Shown here in pieces: positions 56,026-63,133 of a stretch of DNA of 64,000 nt (its first letter is position 1; every line of letters begins with the position of its first letter). A model generated the notes under the pieces. The model saw nothing but the letters and a program-made list of their open reading frames with translations, did not search any database and was not told where the DNA came from. Both the position numbers and the translations under genes were made by a program. The stretch covers positions 1-64,000 of the forward strand of contig NZ_JACXXE010000011.1 in NCBI RefSeq assembly GCF_014764715.1, read 5' to 3'. The DNA is from Bacillus crepusculi. Its GTDB lineage: Bacteria; Bacillota; Bacilli; Bacillales; Bacillaceae.

Positions 56026-56063
56026 AACAAAAAGCCCTGAATTTAGTTTTCGGGCTCTTTGTT
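56026..56063. terminator. Bidirectional terminator after the HD gene
   Basis: AACAAAAAGCCCTGAA (56026-56041) pairs with TTCGGGCTCTTTGTT (56049-56063) with minor mismatches. A-run and T-run flank the GC core, so it can work on both strands. It separates the CYTH-HD unit from the exporter-led operon. Confidence 0.75.
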
Positions 56064-56177
56064 ATGAATTCATAGCTCTTATCTTTTAGTTGATTTCCAT
56101 TATAACTGCACAAAAAATAATAATAGATGTAAAATTTCCTAAAGTGTAAATTTTTTAATAATTTTAATAATTAGATA

Positions 56178-56205
56178 TTGACAAAAAGTGGTGAACTATT
56201 ATACT
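56178..56205 (+). promoter_or_regulatory. Promoter of the exporter-led operon
   Basis: A perfect TTGACA (56178-56183) and TATACT (56200-56205) with a 16-base spacer, 29 bases before the MFS gene. It should drive the following eight tightly packed genes. Confidence 0.7.
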
Positions 56206-56233
56206 TTTAATATGTGGGTCGGGAGGGATTAAA

Positions 56234-57472
56234 ATGAATATATGGAAAAGTAAAGAATCTATGCTTTTAATTTTCTCTTCAGGGATAACCTTTATTGGGA
56301 ATGGAATGCATTTTATTGCAGTATCCTGGTTAATTTATCAGTATACGGGGAATCCAATGTCAGTAGCATTGTTAGTAATATTAACAACACTTCCTACGTT
56401 GTTGACTTTTCCTTTTACAGGGGTAATTGCAGATAGATTTGATAGGAAAAAAATAGTCATTAGTATGGATGTCTTAAGATGTGTTTTTGTGTTGATAATA
56501 CCTTTAATGTACTTACTGAATGAAATGAATATATATGTTATATATTTATTGACTATACTGATATCTATATCTAATAACTTTTTTTATCCGGCTTTTTCAG
56601 GTGTTGTAAAAAGTGTGGTACAAGAAAGACTGTTTTTAAAAGTAATAAGTGCAAATAGTTCAATGTTACAATTAGGAACTATTGTTGGTGCCGGTGTAGC
56701 AGGATTATTAATAGCCAACTACTCTATCATGATTGTTTTTTTAATAGATGGAGCAACATTTTTAGTCTCTGCTTTAATTCTATTGAATGTGAAATACATC
56801 CATAACAAGCCAGAATCCATTAAAGGATCAAAATTAGTTATAGATTACTTTTTAAAAGATTTTCTCTCAGGTTTGAAATACATATTTAACAAAAAAGTTC
56901 TAGTATACTTATTTTTAATAGGAATTCTACCTGCTGCTATTATACAAATAATCAATTCTCTACTAAGTGTTTATACGAATCAATCATTGGGATTAGGTGT
57001 AGATGCATATGGAATGTTAGATGCAATTTTTGCGATAGGGGCTCTGTTTATAGGTGTGTTGATGACGTTTGTAAATAATGTAAATCCGCAAAAATTAATC
57101 ACATTTAGTTTTTTTATAATGGGAATAGGGTTTCTAATAATTTCTATCGCAGGTTCATTTTTCATTGCTGCAATTGGCCTATTTTTGTTAGGAGTATCTA
57201 TTTTAATGGAGAGTGCGTGTAGAAAAAGCCTGATAATGCAATTGGTGGATGAGAACTATATTGGAAGAGTAGAAAGTTTTAATTGGGCGATTTATTCTGT
57301 GATAGCTCCATTATGTACAATTGCCGCCACATTATTCAATGGTCAAATAGGAACTACATCTTTGTTTTTTTATATCTCTGTAATTTTGATAGCAATATCT
57401 ATTTTTTCAGTCCCTTTTTTTAATAAAAATGATTTGCAAATAAACTCTGAAACTGCAATGGATATAGAATAG
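56234..57472 (+). CDS. MFS exporter
   Basis: 412-residue major-facilitator protein with about 12 hydrophobic spans. Seen: SSGITFIGNGMHFIAVSWLIYQYTG (helix 1), the motif-A loop ADRFDRKK (near residue 70) and a central loop near residues 195-215. The arrangement resembles the MFS_3/enterobactin-exporter type of drug and natural-product efflux pumps. As first gene of a biosynthetic-looking operon it may export the product or give self-protection. Ribosome site GGGAGGG. AT-rich throughout. Confidence 0.85.
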   Translation: MNIWKSKESMLLIFSSGITFIGNGMHFIAVSWLIYQYTGNPMSVALLVILTTLPTLLTFPFTGVIADRFDRKKIVISMDVLRCVFVLIIPLMYLLNEMNIYVIYLLTILISISNNFFYPAFSGVVKSVVQERLFLKVISANSSMLQLGTIVGAGVAGLLIANYSIMIVFLIDGATFLVSALILLNVKYIHNKPESIKGSKLVIDYFLKDFLSGLKYIFNKKVLVYLFLIGILPAAIIQIINSLLSVYTNQSLGLGVDAYGMLDAIFAIGALFIGVLMTFVNNVNPQKLITFSFFIMGIGFLIISIAGSFFIAAIGLFLLGVSILMESACRKSLIMQLVDENYIGRVESFNWAIYSVIAPLCTIAATLFNGQIGTTSLFFYISVILIAISIFSVPFFNKNDLQINSETAMDIE

Positions 57473-57504
57473 ATAATATTAAATACAATAAAGGAGATGT
57501 GAGA

Positions 57505-58545
57505 ATGAAAATGACAATAAATGATATATCTCCAGTAACTTTAAAAAGTATGGCTCACTATAACAGAACAGTTAACGGAATAAAAACAACCAGTAGAGAA
57601 AAAGTAAATGAAGCTTTAAGAAATGGATGTGGAATTCAGGAAATTAATTATATATTAAGATATCCGGAAGTTATGTTATGTGATTTAAGTAATCCAGAAT
57701 ATCCATTGAATCTCTGCGATAACGAGACTATTATAGAATGCTTTGATCTGATTAATTCTTTACTAGGAGAGAAAATAAAGAATACAAACTTCACTAGAAT
57801 CTATGGTGATAATTTAAAGAGTGAAATAGCTATTAACGGTCCAACAAAAGAAGAGTTAATTAATTTTAAAACAGAAGTTCTCAATGAAGTGTATGAAAGA
57901 ATGAATATTTATTCGAAAGTGTGTTTAGATTTATATAATGCCAGAGGTATACATCAAATTAGGAGTATTGATAGTGCTTCTAGTGTTGCAAGGGCACAAT
58001 ATGAGAACCTTATTAATAAATATAAAGAAATTATAATATCAGAGAACTCTTACTCGAATATAAAATTATTTAATTTAAATAAGATATATCAAAATCATAG
58101 AGTTTGGTCAGATATTTCTCAAATTGCTGAATCTAAGTTATTTATTCTAACTGCTGGTCTTCCCTTATCCTTGGGATATATCAATTCTACGCAAGATGCG
58201 AATATATATTTTACCGAAATTCATCGCCAGAATGATCCTAATCAAATTTATAAGAAGTGTGAATTCAATATTATTTATCCTACTTTAACAAAAACTAATT
58301 CTATAGTTATCATAGATAAAATATATACAGGTGGAAGTATAAAGTTAGCAGAAGCACGCATAAAAGAATCAATGAATGTTAATGTGTTGAAAATTGGGTT
58401 ATTTCCAAAGGCTTATGAATCACTTAAACATGTAGACTACGTTGTATATGCGGGTAGATTAATAAAAACTATTGATATATTAAATAATTTTAATGAACAT
58501 AATTGGCACTATAAAACCTTATTTTTTGAGAAGGAGGGGGTTTAG
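57505..58545 (+). CDS. Phosphoribosyltransferase-like protein
   Basis: 346 residues from ATG 57505, 8 bases behind AAGGAG. Near residues 266-280 it has IVIIDKIYTGGSIKLAEARI, which resembles the PRPP loop of type I phosphoribosyltransferases (hydrophobic strand, acids, TGGS). The second acid of the usual DD/ED pair is Lys here, so PRPP binding may be altered. The first 200 residues are helical and match nothing I recognise, apart from a C-x-L-x-N-P-E pattern near residue 70. It could transfer ribose 5-phosphate to a base or peptide, or act as a sensor. Function is not established. Confidence 0.6.
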   Translation: MKMTINDISPVTLKSMAHYNRTVNGIKTTSREKVNEALRNGCGIQEINYILRYPEVMLCDLSNPEYPLNLCDNETIIECFDLINSLLGEKIKNTNFTRIYGDNLKSEIAINGPTKEELINFKTEVLNEVYERMNIYSKVCLDLYNARGIHQIRSIDSASSVARAQYENLINKYKEIIISENSYSNIKLFNLNKIYQNHRVWSDISQIAESKLFILTAGLPLSLGYINSTQDANIYFTEIHRQNDPNQIYKKCEFNIIYPTLTKTNSIVIIDKIYTGGSIKLAEARIKESMNVNVLKIGLFPKAYESLKHVDYVVYAGRLIKTIDILNNFNEHNWHYKTLFFEKEGV

Positions 58546-59430
58546 ATTAGTTTTGAAAAAGTGGATTTTTATAAAAAAGAATTAAGAAATTTTTTCAAAG
58601 CTTTAAGTGAGGAGTTTGCATGGAGATGGCCTGAAATTGAGACTATAAAACACGGTTTCAGAGAAAAGATAGGAGCAGATGGTGAAAGAACTGCAAATAT
58701 TGACTATGCATGTGAACAGATAATATTACATCAATTAAATAAGTTGGAATTCCCATGGATAGCCTTTTCAGAAGAAATCGGCATGTTTTCAAGTGAACAT
58801 AATAATAAACTTAGAAATATTGTTTTTTTAATAGATCCATTGGATGCGACACACAACTTTTTAATAGGATTTCCTTTTTTTTCGATTTCAATATCAGTTT
58901 TCATAGATGGGGAGATTAGCCATGGATGGGTTTATGACCCTATTCGCAGAATAACATATTTAGGTATATCTCATGAAGGTTCCTTTTTGATTAATGAAAA
59001 AGGACAATGTAGGAGGCTTACTACTAATAATACGAGAAAATTAAATCAAAGCATTATTGGTTTAATAAGACCTAAAGATGATAGTGAATATTCTAAGTAT
59101 AAGGACTTATTTCTTCATAGTAATAAGATCCGATGTCTCTCTTGTTCATCTCTGGAAATAATTTATATCGCTGTTGGAATATATGATGGATTCGTTGATC
59201 TATCAACTGAAGGTTGGCAAAAACAGTGTGATATAGAAGCTTCCTTATTAATATTAAGAGAGGCAGGGGGGATAGCTGTTGATAAAAATGGACGCCCATA
59301 TAAATCCAGTGTGCCTACGCTTGATTCATTAAAAAAAAGAGTAAATATTGTTGCAGGAAGTAACGATACGATAGTGAATGAGATATTGAAAAGTACTGAA
59401 AAGGAGGAAAAATATAATGCTAGATACTAA
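58546..59430 (+). CDS. Inositol-monophosphatase-family phosphatase
   Basis: About 294 residues. Seen: the metal-binding signatures FSEEIG (Glu), IDPLDATHNFLIGFPFFSISIS (the DPxDxT motif) and WQKQCDIEASLLILREAGG (the final Asp), as in IMPase, FBPase and 3'(2'),5'-bisphosphate nucleotidase families. The substrate is open: a sugar phosphate or a phospho-nucleotide fits the context. Start: AGGAGG at 58532-58537 is 8 bases from an in-frame ATT (58546, MSFEKVDFY). The first standard in-frame start, GTG 58561, is too far away. An ATT start is therefore proposed. Overlaps the next gene by 14 bases. Confidence 0.78.
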   Translation: MSFEKVDFYKKELRNFFKALSEEFAWRWPEIETIKHGFREKIGADGERTANIDYACEQIILHQLNKLEFPWIAFSEEIGMFSSEHNNKLRNIVFLIDPLDATHNFLIGFPFFSISISVFIDGEISHGWVYDPIRRITYLGISHEGSFLINEKGQCRRLTTNNTRKLNQSIIGLIRPKDDSEYSKYKDLFLHSNKIRCLSCSSLEIIYIAVGIYDGFVDLSTEGWQKQCDIEASLLILREAGGIAVDKNGRPYKSSVPTLDSLKKRVNIVAGSNDTIVNEILKSTEKEEKYNARY

Positions 59431-60571
59431 AGATAATCTTAAAGTTTATGGAGAATATAAACTTCAACTTTTAGCAAATGGTATTAACTACGACAAGTTA
59501 TTTTTAGAAGAATATTCTAGAAGGGGGAAATTTATAGAAAAAAGAAGGGCATATGGAAATAGTGATGAGCAGATGTTTTCAAAAGATATTAAAGTACCTC
59601 AAGAAATTATTCTTCCAGAAGGGTTAGTTGTAGCTGTTAATCAAAGGAATAATTCGAAGTGGAGACTATATTTTGAAAATGAAAAATTCTATGTGGGTGA
59701 TGGCATAGAAAAATTAGAAATTAGCTTTCCAGAAAGACCAACATTTTATAATGAGTTACTTGAAGATGGAAGAGGCATTTCAAGGATAGTTACTTTATAT
59801 GGTAATGCTACTCTTGGCATTTTCAGTCCAGGACATTGTTATTACTGGAATAGTGGGGATGAGTGTAAATTTTGTTCTTTACAGCCTACCCGTAATAATC
59901 AGGCTGATCATGAAATGTTTATTAAACCTAGTATTGCTAAAGAAGCTATTTCTATCGCTTTGAATAAGGAGAAAAATAGGGTTAAGCATATTTTGATAAA
60001 TGGTGGAACTATTAAAGATTATGATTTAGGTTTCAAAAAGCATATAGAAGTTTTAGAAGGCATAAGAAAACTAGAACTTCCAGATAGTGTGCAAACTCAT
60101 TTAATTTCTATGCCACCTATGGATTTTAATCTTTTTGATAGACTTGCAAAAACAAATTCAACTATTGCAATGGATATAGAAATCTTTGATGAAAAATTAT
60201 TTGATGAAATCTGTCCTGGTAAATCTAACGAATATGGAAGAGATAGATTTATTAATGCGTTTAAAGCAGCTGTGCATAGTTTGGGTAAAGGCAATGTATA
60301 TTGTGGTTTTGTCGCAGGGCTTGAACCGTTAGAATCACTAATTGAAGGTATGTATTTTGTAGCAAGTTTAGGAGTAGTTCCTGCAGTAAATGTCTTTCAT
60401 AATGATCCAGGTTCTCATTTTGCTAATCATGAAAGGCCATCTTTAGATTTTATAAGAGAGGTTGGAAAGCATATGTCAATTATATATAGAGATAATGACT
60501 TTACTCCTTTCATTAAGGACACAGGTAGAAATTCATTAGATACCGAAGCATATTTAGGGTGCTACTTATAG
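59417..60571 (+). CDS. Radical SAM enzyme with CX8CX2C motif
   Basis: 384 residues from ATG 59417, with AAGGAGG upstream. Three cysteines at 141, 150 and 153 (GHCYYWNSGDECKFCSL) would hold the 4Fe-4S cluster. Their CX8CX2C spacing departs from the canonical CX3CX2C and is closer to that of Elp3-type enzymes (CX9CX2C). Downstream features of the partial TIM barrel are visible: HILINGGTIKDYD (GGE-like), HLISMPPMDF, and VYCGFVAGLEPLESL. No SPASM-type cysteine-rich C-terminus is seen. In this operon it is the best candidate for modification of the small peptide or of a nucleotide moiety. The reaction is unknown. Confidence 0.8.
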   Translation: MLDTKDNLKVYGEYKLQLLANGINYDKLFLEEYSRRGKFIEKRRAYGNSDEQMFSKDIKVPQEIILPEGLVVAVNQRNNSKWRLYFENEKFYVGDGIEKLEISFPERPTFYNELLEDGRGISRIVTLYGNATLGIFSPGHCYYWNSGDECKFCSLQPTRNNQADHEMFIKPSIAKEAISIALNKEKNRVKHILINGGTIKDYDLGFKKHIEVLEGIRKLELPDSVQTHLISMPPMDFNLFDRLAKTNSTIAMDIEIFDEKLFDEICPGKSNEYGRDRFINAFKAAVHSLGKGNVYCGFVAGLEPLESLIEGMYFVASLGVVPAVNVFHNDPGSHFANHERPSLDFIREVGKHMSIIYRDNDFTPFIKDTGRNSLDTEAYLGCYL

Positions 60572-60600
60572 AAAATAAATTTATAAAGGTAGTGAAAATA

Positions 60601-61278
60601 TTGGGAAAATTTATTTGTTTTGAAGGGCTAGACGGTTCAGGTAAGTCTACAATTGCTAATAAAGTTGTAGACAAACTTATATATGATAAAGAAGGGAAAA
60701 TTTTATTTATTGATAAAAAAAAACCAGAATTCTCCAGCGGCTATGTAAATATGCATATGAGTAAGATAAAAGAGATATTGTGGGATTATTATCCGGATGA
60801 TCCTCTTTATGAATTGGGTGATTATCATTGGCTTTACTTAAATGCCTCATGGTTTGCTACAGTTGACAAATGTCGAATTACACCGTTATTAGAGAGTGGC
60901 TCAACTATTATAATGGATAATTGGTACTTTAAATTTCTAGCGAGATTCAAAATAAAAAAGAATTTTAATTATTCTGTAGCACAAATGTGTTTCTCGCCTT
61001 TAATAAAACCTGATATTACAATTTTTCTAGATGTTGATCCGTCTATATCCGTAAAAAGACGTACTAATTATTCCATTACAGAGACTGGGAATATGGATGG
61101 GTATTCAGGTCGTACTCAAGATAATTATATAAAATATCAGAATGAAGTAAGAAATGTGTTGAAAAAAATGAGTGAAGATCATAATTGGATTGTAGTTCCA
61201 GTTGAAGACGAGAGTGAAGAAGAAATTGCAGATAAAGTGTACAAAATAATAAAAAGTAAATTGAGATCGGTAGTATGA
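60601..61278 (+). CDS. Thymidylate-kinase-like P-loop kinase
   Basis: 225 residues from TTG 60601 (MGKFICFEGLDGSGKST). GTG 60592 is an alternative. Seen: P-loop EGLDGSGKST (residues 8-17) and IFLDVDPSISVKRR with the lid arginines. The DR(Y/x) motif that binds dTMP in true thymidylate kinases reads DNWYFKFLARF here, with Arg replaced by Asn, so the substrate may be a different nucleotide or nucleotide-like group. It duplicates a housekeeping activity, which also suggests a specialised role. Its stop overlaps the Nudix start by ATGA. Confidence 0.75.
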   Translation: MGKFICFEGLDGSGKSTIANKVVDKLIYDKEGKILFIDKKKPEFSSGYVNMHMSKIKEILWDYYPDDPLYELGDYHWLYLNASWFATVDKCRITPLLESGSTIIMDNWYFKFLARFKIKKNFNYSVAQMCFSPLIKPDITIFLDVDPSISVKRRTNYSITETGNMDGYSGRTQDNYIKYQNEVRNVLKKMSEDHNWIVVPVEDESEEEIADKVYKIIKSKLRSVV

Positions 61279-61721
61279 ATCCAAGATTTTCTAAAACGTG
61301 GGATGGTTTACCTGTGAGCAAAGTGCCGCCTTTTGGAGCTGCGATTATTATATATAAATTAGAAAAGAATATACCATATTTTCTGATATTACATAGGAAA
61401 CACAAAGGTATTGATTACGAAGGAAGATGGGCCTGGGGCCCCCCAGCTGGAGCCAGATTTCCAGGTGAAGAGATTGAAGTATGCATGAAACGGGAATTAT
61501 TTGAAGAAACTGGTTTACAAGTAGACTGTAAAGAATTGATTATTGCTGAAAAAAGTTGGAGTCTTTACTATGGGGAAGTGGATAATGATGTAACAATTTC
61601 TCTTTCCGAAGAACATGACAGATTTCTATGGGTGGATTTTGACGAAGCAATTTCCAGATGTTCCCCTGAAATTGTAAAAGATCAAATAAGATATATATAT
61701 AAACTAATTTCTGTGAGGTAA
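61275..61721 (+). CDS. Nudix hydrolase
   Basis: 148 residues with a perfect Nudix box, GX5EX7REUXEEXGU, starting at GARFPGEEIEVC and ending KRELFEETGL (near residues 56-78). Such enzymes cleave nucleoside diphosphates linked to another group. The family covers many substrates, and none can be chosen here. Coupled to the kinase gene by a 4-base overlap, so the two may act in sequence on a nucleotide. Confidence 0.85.
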   Translation: MNPRFSKTWDGLPVSKVPPFGAAIIIYKLEKNIPYFLILHRKHKGIDYEGRWAWGPPAGARFPGEEIEVCMKRELFEETGLQVDCKELIIAEKSWSLYYGEVDNDVTISLSEEHDRFLWVDFDEAISRCSPEIVKDQIRYIYKLISVR

Positions 61722-61724
61722 TAT

Positions 61725-62570
61725 ATGAATTCAACATTAATGAAAAATAGAATAAATACAAACGCAATTAAAGAAGCTTTAAAAGGAAAATCAAGAGAAA
61801 ATTGGATTGTTTATACTGCGGGTTCCATTATGGAAGGGTTCGGAAATGAAAATTCTGATGTTGATGTATATATAATTTGTGATTTGGGAGCAATAAGTAA
61901 TGAGTTTGCTGGAGGCTATAAAGAAGGTGAGATATCAATAATAGAGGAGAACACTATAGTCTACAACACTATTATTGGTGATACTAGATATGATTTTGAA
62001 TATTGGGATTGGAAAGAAGTTAATAAGATTGTAGAAAAATTAAATAATTTTAATTTTGGAACAGATCAGTATAAAGACAGGTTAAGTAAAAGTGAAATCG
62101 ATTTTATCCACAGACTTAAATATGGAAATCCTGTAATTAACAAGAATTCTTTTGCATCCTTTATAAAAAATATTGTATTTGATAATTTAGGGTATATACA
62201 GGTAATCGTTCATTCAGAACAATATGATGGTTACTTAGAGGATATTGAAGGAGCATTATTATCAAATGATTTTGGAACATCATATGTTATATCAAAATTA
62301 TTACTTGAGACTTCTGTGACATCTTTTCTCAGTGTTCATGGTGAAACTAATCCTAGTAGAAAGTGGTTATACAGAAAATTAGAAAGATTTCAAAATAACA
62401 ATAATAATGAAATCAATTTATTGAAGAAGTATTTAACTTTAGACTCTTATTGTTTTGATGAAAGAAATATTGAATCTCATATTGAAACAGTAATAGAATT
62501 TTGCCAGGAATTAAACTTAAAAACGCAATATATAATAGGAAAAAAACAAATTATTTCAAGAGGAGAATAA
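61725..62570 (+). CDS. Nucleotidyltransferase (polymerase-beta fold)
   Basis: 281 residues. Seen: TAGSIMEGFGNENSDVDVYII (near residues 30-50), the GS...DxD motif of minimal nucleotidyltransferases that move an NMP to an acceptor. A second acid may be in RYDFEYWDW. The C-terminal part is helical, like substrate-binding domains of aminoglycoside nucleotidyltransferases. Related proteins accompany many Firmicute lasso-peptide clusters. Ribosome site GAGGT, 4 bases after the Nudix gene. Role inferred: attaches or removes a nucleotide on the product or on an intermediate. Confidence 0.75.
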   Translation: MNSTLMKNRINTNAIKEALKGKSRENWIVYTAGSIMEGFGNENSDVDVYIICDLGAISNEFAGGYKEGEISIIEENTIVYNTIIGDTRYDFEYWDWKEVNKIVEKLNNFNFGTDQYKDRLSKSEIDFIHRLKYGNPVINKNSFASFIKNIVFDNLGYIQVIVHSEQYDGYLEDIEGALLSNDFGTSYVISKLLLETSVTSFLSVHGETNPSRKWLYRKLERFQNNNNNEINLLKKYLTLDSYCFDERNIESHIETVIEFCQELNLKTQYIIGKKQIISRGE

Positions 62571-62572
62571 AA

Positions 62573-62827
62573 ATGATTCCAAAAAAACATATGTTTGTTA
62601 AGCACAGATCTGTGATGGGAAAGGAATATTTGGTTAATAAAAGAGAGGCTTTTCAATTAGATGATGTAGGTGCAGTTATTTGGAGAAATATTAACGGTAA
62701 AGATTCACCTGAAGTTATTGCTAAAAATGTAGCAGAGCACTTCAGTTGTGATGAAATTGTGGTTAAAGATGACGTTAATGAATATATAAATGAATTAGTT
62801 GAAAATAATTTGGTGAAATTTTTATAA
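62573..62827 (+). CDS. PqqD-like peptide-binding protein (RRE)
   Basis: 84 residues from ATG 62573 (MIPKKHMFVKHRSV), behind AAGAGGAG. Upstream in-frame starts such as 62501 lie within the previous gene. Pattern: an N-terminal beta hairpin (FVKHRSVMGKEYLVNKREAFQLDDVGAVIWRNI) followed by helices (SPEVIAKNVAEHF ... VNEYINELVENNLVKF). This is typical of PqqD and of B1 proteins in lasso-peptide clusters, which bind the leader of a precursor peptide and present it to enzymes. It is adjacent to the two small peptide genes whose product carries the lasso-leader motif YxxPxL. Confidence 0.85.
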   Translation: MIPKKHMFVKHRSVMGKEYLVNKREAFQLDDVGAVIWRNINGKDSPEVIAKNVAEHFSCDEIVVKDDVNEYINELVENNLVKFL

Positions 62828-62828
62828 T
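62799..62828 (+). promoter_or_regulatory. Candidate promoter for the small-peptide genes
   Basis: TTGAAA (62799-62804) and a perfect TATAAT (62823-62828) with an 18-base spacer, in the 3' end of the PqqD-like gene. The expected start near 62835 would give a 60-base leader before the first peptide gene. This would let the peptide be made in excess of the enzymes, as RiPP precursors usually are. Confidence 0.55.
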
Positions 62829-62832
62829 AAAG

Positions 62833-62862
62833 CCTATACTTCTTAAATTAAAGGAGTATAGG
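62833..62862 (+). promoter_or_regulatory. Short leader hairpin, alternative to the long stem
   Basis: CCTATACT (62833-62840) is complementary to AGTATAGG (62855-62862). The right arm is also the outer part of the 22-base inverted repeat, so this hairpin and the long-range stem cannot form together. Confidence 0.5.
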
Positions 62863-62876
62863 AGAAGGGTATCTAG
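62855..62876 (+). repeat. Left arm of 22-bp inverted repeat
   Basis: The 22 bases at 62855-62876 (beginning AGTATAGGAGAAGGG) are the exact reverse complement of 63093-63114. The arms enclose both peptide genes. They may be RNA stem arms or ends of a mobile cassette of 260 bases. No target-site duplication is visible. Confidence 0.9.
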
Positions 62877-62895
62877 TCTGGGAGGGTGTGAAAAT

Positions 62896-62955
62896 ATGTA
62901 TAAAAAACCAAAATTAGTAAAGGTGAAATTACCTACAGCTTTAGTAAATGTTTAA
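62896..62955 (+). CDS. Putative RiPP precursor peptide, copy 1
   Basis: A 19-codon gene encodes MYKKPKLVKVKLPTALVNV, preceded by a strong ribosome site GGGAGGGTG 9-10 bases upstream. Residues 2-7 (YKKPKL) fit YxxPxL, the leader motif read by PqqD-like B1 proteins in lasso-peptide systems. Thr14 occupies a place like the conserved penultimate leader Thr, which would leave a core of only LVNV or ALVNV. There is no Cys, Ser or aromatic residue beyond Tyr2. Translation is supported by the ribosome site, by duplication and by silent-only divergence from copy 2. Modification is inferred. Confidence 0.75.
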   Translation: MYKKPKLVKVKLPTALVNV

Positions 62956-63016
62956 ATGCTATTTCAAATTGGTAAAATATTAACAAACTAATTAATAGAG
63001 AGGAGGGTGTGAAAAT

Positions 63017-63076
63017 ATGTATAAAAAACCAAAATTAGTAAAAGTGAAATTACCTACAGCTTTAGTAAACGTATAA
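63017..63076 (+). CDS. Putative RiPP precursor peptide, copy 2
   Basis: Encodes exactly the same 19 residues as copy 1, from ATG 63017 behind AGGAGGGTG. Compared over 75 bases (62881-62955 against 63002-63076), the two units differ at three third-codon positions: Lys9 AAG/AAA, Asn18 AAT/AAC and Val19 GTT/GTA. Silent-only change indicates that the peptide sequence is under selection. The 46 bases between the units are AT-rich and have no clear terminator. Confidence 0.75.
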   Translation: MYKKPKLVKVKLPTALVNV

Positions 63077-63092
63077 TCTTATAAATGTATGG

Positions 63093-63114
63093 CTAGATAC
63101 CCTTCTCCTATACT
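63093..63114 (+). repeat. Right arm of 22-bp inverted repeat
   Basis: Exact reverse complement of 62855-62876, ending CTCCTATACT. It lies just before the GGAGG ribosome site (63121) of the protease gene, so pairing in RNA could affect protease translation or separate it from the peptide message. Confidence 0.9.
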
Positions 63115-63133
63115 ATATCTGGAGGATAACCCT

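Noticed and set aside
62855-63114. Classical insertion sequence or CRISPR array at the peptide locus
   Set aside because: There is no transposase, no target-site duplication and no series of short repeats with spacers. The direct repeats are coding units.
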